The position numbers and the translations under genes are program-made. Shown piece by piece: positions 60,934-64,000 of a stretch of DNA of 64,000 bases. Origin of the DNA: an uncultured Lachnospiraceae bacterium (lineage in GTDB: Bacteria > Bacillota > Clostridia > Lachnospirales > Lachnospiraceae); assembly GCA_944383765.1 (NCBI GenBank), contig CALWQT010000002.1:176179-240178 (forward strand), read 5' to 3'. Positions within the stretch are counted from its first letter, which is position 1. The number at the start of each line of letters is the position of its first letter. The notes beneath the pieces were generated by a model that saw only the letters and a list, made by a program, of their open reading frames with translations, was not told the origin of the DNA and searched no databases.

Positions 60934-61767
60934 ATGAAACGGAAAGTAATGCTTCTTGCCGGGGCTGGGCAGATCGGAATGGCAATAGCCAGACGTACCG
61001 GTTTTGGGAAAAAGATTATTGTGGGCGATAAGAAGAGAGAACATGCAGAAATGGTCGCAAAGAGCATGAATGAGGCAGGATTCGATGCGGTGCCTGTTGA
61101 GATGGATCTGTCATCCAGAGAGTCCATCCGAACCATGATCATGGAAGGTCAGAAACATGGAACTATCACAGATATGGTCATTGCTGCAGGGGTGTCTCCC
61201 AGCCAGGCGTCCGTAGAAACCATTCTGAAAGTGGATCTTTACGGTTCCGCTGTCATGATGGAAGAAGTGGGAAACGTGATCGCAGAGGGAGGTTCCGGCA
61301 TTATGATTTCCAGTCAGTCCGGTTTCCGGATGCCGGCTTTGACAGCTTGGGAAGATGAACTTCTTGCAACAACATCAACGGAAGAATTATTAAGTCTGGA
61401 CATTTTGCAGCCGGAAAAGATAAAAGATACCCTTCATGCGTATCAGCTTGCGAAACGCTGTAATGAAAAACATGTGATGGCGCAGGCTGTGGAATGGGGA
61501 AAACGTGGCGCAAGGCTGAATGATATTGCACCGGGAATCATTGTGACCCCGTTGGCAATCGATGAATTCAATGGTTCCCGTGGAGATTTTTATAAAAATA
61601 TGTTTGCAAACTGTCCGGCAGGAAGGCCGGGGACGGCCGATGAAGTGGCAAATGTGGCAGAACTGCTTATGAGTGAGAGAGGAGCATTTATCACAGGTTC
61701 TACCATACTTATAGACGGAGGGGCGACTGCCAGCTATTATTATGGGCCTTTGAAACCGGAAAAGTAG
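60934..61767 (+). CDS. Short-chain dehydrogenase/reductase
   Basis: This is a 277-residue Rossmann enzyme. The cofactor loop is GAGQIGMAIARR (residues 8-19), and VIAAGVSPSQ replaces the usual NNAG. The active site is SSQSGFRM, with YQLAKRC giving Tyr-x3-Lys. The C-terminus has ITGSTILIDGGATASYY. The long segment between Ser and Tyr (about 40 residues) is unusual and may form a lid. It is the last gene of the MerR operon, one base after the cupin gene stop. Confidence 0.9.
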   Translation: MKRKVMLLAGAGQIGMAIARRTGFGKKIIVGDKKREHAEMVAKSMNEAGFDAVPVEMDLSSRESIRTMIMEGQKHGTITDMVIAAGVSPSQASVETILKVDLYGSAVMMEEVGNVIAEGGSGIMISSQSGFRMPALTAWEDELLATTSTEELLSLDILQPEKIKDTLHAYQLAKRCNEKHVMAQAVEWGKRGARLNDIAPGIIVTPLAIDEFNGSRGDFYKNMFANCPAGRPGTADEVANVAELLMSERGAFITGSTILIDGGATASYYYGPLKPEK

Positions 61768-61846
61768 GGAAGGAACTTCCTATTTTCAGAGGAAAATGCT
61801 ACAATGAAATCAAATGTCAAGATTTCAACCCAGGAGGGCAGATACT

Positions 61847-62194
61847 GTGAATGTAGGAGCTTGTGCGTGTGGGATTTTTGTGGTTCCGTTTTTGCTTGTT
61901 GGTATACTGTTTGGGATATTTAAGGAAAAAGCTGCTAATTTTGTTTCAGGATTTAACTCTTTGCCGGAGGAAGAGAGAAACCGGTATGATAAAACCTATA
62001 TTTCCAGAGATATGAGGAACCAGTGCTTTGCCTGGGCGTTGATTATGTTTGCAGGAGCGGTGTTATCATATATGGTTACAGCGTATATGGCAGTTCTGGC
62101 ATTTATGGTCTGGCTTATTATGTTTTTCAGAAATGTCCATATGGATGCCCATGCTGCATTTAAAAAATATTTGATAAAATCAGATGAAATATGA
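61847..62194 (+). CDS. DUF3784-type small membrane protein
   Basis: This is a 115-residue protein with an N-terminal transmembrane helix (about 8-24), the motif KEKAANFVSGFNSLPEEERNRYD typical of DUF3784, and two further hydrophobic segments. GTG 61847 has AGGAGGG eight bases upstream; an ATG at 61814 has no such site. Function is unknown for the family. Confidence 0.82.
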   Translation: MNVGACACGIFVVPFLLVGILFGIFKEKAANFVSGFNSLPEEERNRYDKTYISRDMRNQCFAWALIMFAGAVLSYMVTAYMAVLAFMVWLIMFFRNVHMDAHAAFKKYLIKSDEI

Positions 62195-62235
62195 AATGGG
62201 TATCAGAGCGATAGAATAACGGGAGGCTTATCATC

Positions 62236-62577
62236 ATGAAAGATACAATCGGATACTGTGGGCTGGATTGTGAAAAATGCGATGCATACATTGCCACGAT
62301 CCATGACGATCATGCTTTGCGGGAAAAAACTGCGAAATTATGGGCAGAGTTAAATAATGCCCCGATCACGCCGGAAGACATTAACTGTGAGGGCTGTCGG
62401 ATGAATGGGGTGAAAACTGTATTTTGCAGCAATCTGTGTGGGATTCGCCAATGTGCATGGAAAAAGGGCGTTGTTACTTGCGGGGACTGCCCGGATTTAG
62501 AAACCTGTTCCACGGTTGCAGCGATTATTTCCAATAATCCGGAAGCCCTGGAGCGTTTACGGAACGAAAGAGAGTAG
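62236..62577 (+). CDS. DUF3795 Cys-rich protein
   Basis: This 113-residue protein has the N-terminal GYCGLDCEKCDAYIAT motif and further Cys in CEGCRMNG, CSNLCGIRQCAWKKG, CGDCP and LETC, the pattern of the DUF3795 family. It is probably a zinc- or iron-sulfur-binding protein of unknown role. GGGAGG lies upstream of the ATG. Confidence 0.87.
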   Translation: MKDTIGYCGLDCEKCDAYIATIHDDHALREKTAKLWAELNNAPITPEDINCEGCRMNGVKTVFCSNLCGIRQCAWKKGVVTCGDCPDLETCSTVAAIISNNPEALERLRNERE

Positions 62578-62617
62578 TTCCGATTCGTATATGCTGCACA
62601 TTTTGTGCTTCATATAG

Positions 62618-62768
62618 AACAAAAAGGCAAAGATAAAAACGCAACGTACATGTTTTAGATGTACCAGAGCCGGTAGGTAGCCCGGCCGTCCTGCCTGATT
62701 TGGCAGGGTAAGTAACCCTCCCTCCTTGGGTCGTCCGTTCTTTGTTCATTACTATCATATAAGGAGGG
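62618..62768 (+). promoter_or_regulatory. Probable yjdF-type riboswitch masking the yjdF ribosome site
   Basis: This leader holds nested helices: GTACAT/ATGTAC near 62648-62664, GCCGG/CCGGC near 62669-62688 and CTGCC/GGCAG near 62692-62707. CCCTCCTT (62720-62727) is the exact complement of the ribosome site AAGGAGGG (62761-62768). The gene it precedes belongs to the YjdF family, whose leaders often carry a riboswitch for aza-aromatic compounds. The family call is by context and style; the anti-SD pairing is directly visible. Confidence 0.65.
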
Positions 62769-62774
62769 ATTGTT

Positions 62775-63191
62775 ATGGACAAAGTATCAGGCGGGCTGAC
62801 AGTATGTTTTGAGGATCCATTTTGGATAGGAGTTTTTGAACGAATATCAGAAGGAAAGCTGTCTGTGTGTAAAGTGACTTTTGGAGCAGAACCGAAAGAT
62901 TATGAGATACAGGAGTTCATCCTGAAGCATTACTATCGTCTGAAATACAGTCCGGCCGTGGCAGCTGCTGTAAAAGAAGCTGGTCGCAATCCGAAACGGA
63001 TGCAGCGAGAGGTGAGGAAACAGGTACATAACACAGGAATAGGTACCAGATCACAGCTGGCTTTGAAACTACAACAGGAGCAGTTAAAATCGGAGCGAAA
63101 GACTGTGAAACGGGAAAAGCGGGAAGCAGAGAAAGAGCGAAGGTTTGAACGGAAACAGCAGAAAAGGAAAGAGAAGCACAGGGGCAGGTAG
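62775..63191 (+). CDS. yjdF: YjdF-family protein
   Basis: This 138-residue protein has an N-terminal beta-rich part (LTVCFEDPFWIGVFERISEGKLSVCKVTFGAEP in pieces), KYSPAV, and a very basic C-terminal tail (KREKREAEKERRFERKQQKRK). That is the YjdF/DUF2992 layout. The family is linked to protection against aromatic toxins, and the tail suggests nucleic-acid contact. The strong AAGGAGGG site lies six bases before the ATG and can be sequestered by the leader. Confidence 0.87.
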   Translation: MDKVSGGLTVCFEDPFWIGVFERISEGKLSVCKVTFGAEPKDYEIQEFILKHYYRLKYSPAVAAAVKEAGRNPKRMQREVRKQVHNTGIGTRSQLALKLQQEQLKSERKTVKREKREAEKERRFERKQQKRKEKHRGR

Positions 63192-63251
63192 CTGCCCCTA
63201 TACGTTTAAGAAGATTGTTCTGCTTTATAAACCGGAATATGAGGTAAAGCT

Positions 63252-63746
63252 ATGAATTATGAGATACGAAACATAAAACCGGAAGAATATTGCCTGTTAG
63301 AAGATTTTTTATATGAGGCAATTTATATACCTGACGGCGTAGAACCACCTCCAAGGTCAGTAATACAATTTCCAGAATTACAGGAATATATCTGCGATTT
63401 TGGAAAGCGGGAGCACGATAAGGCTCTGGTGGCAGAGGTCGAGAGGAACCTGGTGGGAGCGGTCTGGGTGAGAGTCATGAATGACTACGGACACATTGAT
63501 GATATGACTCCTTCCCTTGCAATGTCTGTAAGGAAAGAATACAGAGGATTAGGGATTGGAACCTCGTTATTAAGACAATTATTATCTGATCTGAAAATGG
63601 CCGGATATGCCAAGATATCTTTGTCTGTTCAGAAGGAGAACTATGCTGTAGGTATGTACCGGAAACTGGGTTTTACAGTTATCAGCGAAAACAGGGAAGA
63701 ATATATTATGGTTGTAAATCTGCAGTGCCATACTGCAGACGAATAA
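63252..63746 (+). CDS. GNAT-family N-acetyltransferase
   Basis: This 164-residue protein has the acetyl-CoA motif RKEYRGLGIGTSLLRQLL (about 96-113) and the C-terminal SVQKENYAVGMYRKLGFTVI strand-helix-strand of GNAT enzymes. The acceptor is unknown. It appears to be a single gene. Confidence 0.9.
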   Translation: MNYEIRNIKPEEYCLLEDFLYEAIYIPDGVEPPPRSVIQFPELQEYICDFGKREHDKALVAEVERNLVGAVWVRVMNDYGHIDDMTPSLAMSVRKEYRGLGIGTSLLRQLLSDLKMAGYAKISLSVQKENYAVGMYRKLGFTVISENREEYIMVVNLQCHTADE

Positions 63747-63814
63747 GTATGGCAACTGCAGGTTGCTTGGTATCCTACAGAGAGTATGCTATGATGTTCA
63801 TGAGGTGATAGGAT

Positions 63815-63943
63815 ATGAAAACAAAAGAAGTAATATTGGAACTGAGAACAAAATACGGGCTGTCTCAGGAAGAATTGGCAGAAAAAGTATATGTGACCCG
63901 GCAGGCAGTATCCAGGTGGGAGACCGGGGTTTCACTTAGTTAA
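63815..63943 (+). pseudogene. Truncated XRE-family regulator
   Basis: The frame from ATG 63815 encodes only 42 residues: a complete HTH of the common Xre type (LRTKYGLSQEELAEKVYVTRQ, then AVSRWETG) and then a stop. Full-length relatives continue for at least 20 more residues of HTH and a C-terminal domain. The remaining bases to 64000 do not restore that sequence in any frame I can see. It is a broken gene or the start of an insertion at the window edge. Confidence 0.65.
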
Positions 63944-64000
63944 AGATACCACATCAAAACCCACGTTGACTTTTGCTCAACCGATACAGCCGGAGGGCTG

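Overview
The window looks like chromosome of an anaerobic gut Firmicute of the Lachnospiraceae (Clostridia). Pointers are an [FeFe] hydrogenase, two oxygen-sensitive class III ribonucleotide reductases, rubrerythrin, iron-sulfur L-serine dehydratase, Shine-Dalgarno sites of the AGGAGG type before almost every gene, ATGA/GTGA overlaps, and a three-gene cluster matching bilQRS, the bilirubin-reduction operon known from gut Clostridia. No rRNA, tRNA, CRISPR array or transposase was seen.

Layout. 1-5844: end of a biotin operon (bioD, bioA) running into sbcDC. 5867-10450: hydrogenase, YgjP-like metallopeptidase, then the bil operon with its own promoter and operator. 10497-17100: two Crp/Fnr-type regulators, each divergent from a likely target (an SLC13-type transporter; a ferredoxin-type operon), and a MarR-MATE efflux pair with a palindromic operator. 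17232-27314: ftsH, a deoxyribose/ribose module (deoC / lacI-type gene, rbsK) with paired operators, a membrane protein, a strongly degenerate catalase-fold protein, a D,D-carboxypeptidase and rubrerythrin. 27328-41238: metallophosphoesterase, scpAB, nrdD-nrdG-dut, TPR lipoprotein, hflX, a second nrdD fused to a redoxin and preceded by NrdR-box-like repeats, sdaAB/sdaAA and two metabolic enzymes. 41246-46974: uvrA under a LexA box, iadA and guaA.

46991-58062 is an 11 kb integrated element inserted at the 3' end of guaA. It is bounded by a 30-bp perfect direct repeat (46961-46990 and 58033-58062) and has a phage-like left half: tyrosine integrase, repressor/Cro-type switch with three operators, excisionase-like HTH protein, phage O-like initiator with internal 18-bp iterons, DnaB-type helicase, PDDEXK nuclease and a sigma-70 factor. 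It has no capsid, terminase, portal, lysis or relaxase gene, so it resembles a phage satellite or small integrative element. Most of its right half is non-coding DNA packed with perfect short hairpins (about 54000-54900 and 57400-57780). I read these as candidate large structured RNAs; they are the most unusual feature here. Beyond the right junction are a decayed integrase 3' end and a third decayed copy of the guaA terminator region, evidence of repeated insertion at the same site.

58341-63943 is accessory DNA: a zinc-ribbon protein, a GyrI-like protein, a MerR-controlled flavodoxin / CMD-cupin / SDR operon, small conserved proteins, a YjdF gene with a probable yjdF-type riboswitch that can mask its ribosome-binding site, a GNAT acetyltransferase and a truncated XRE regulator.
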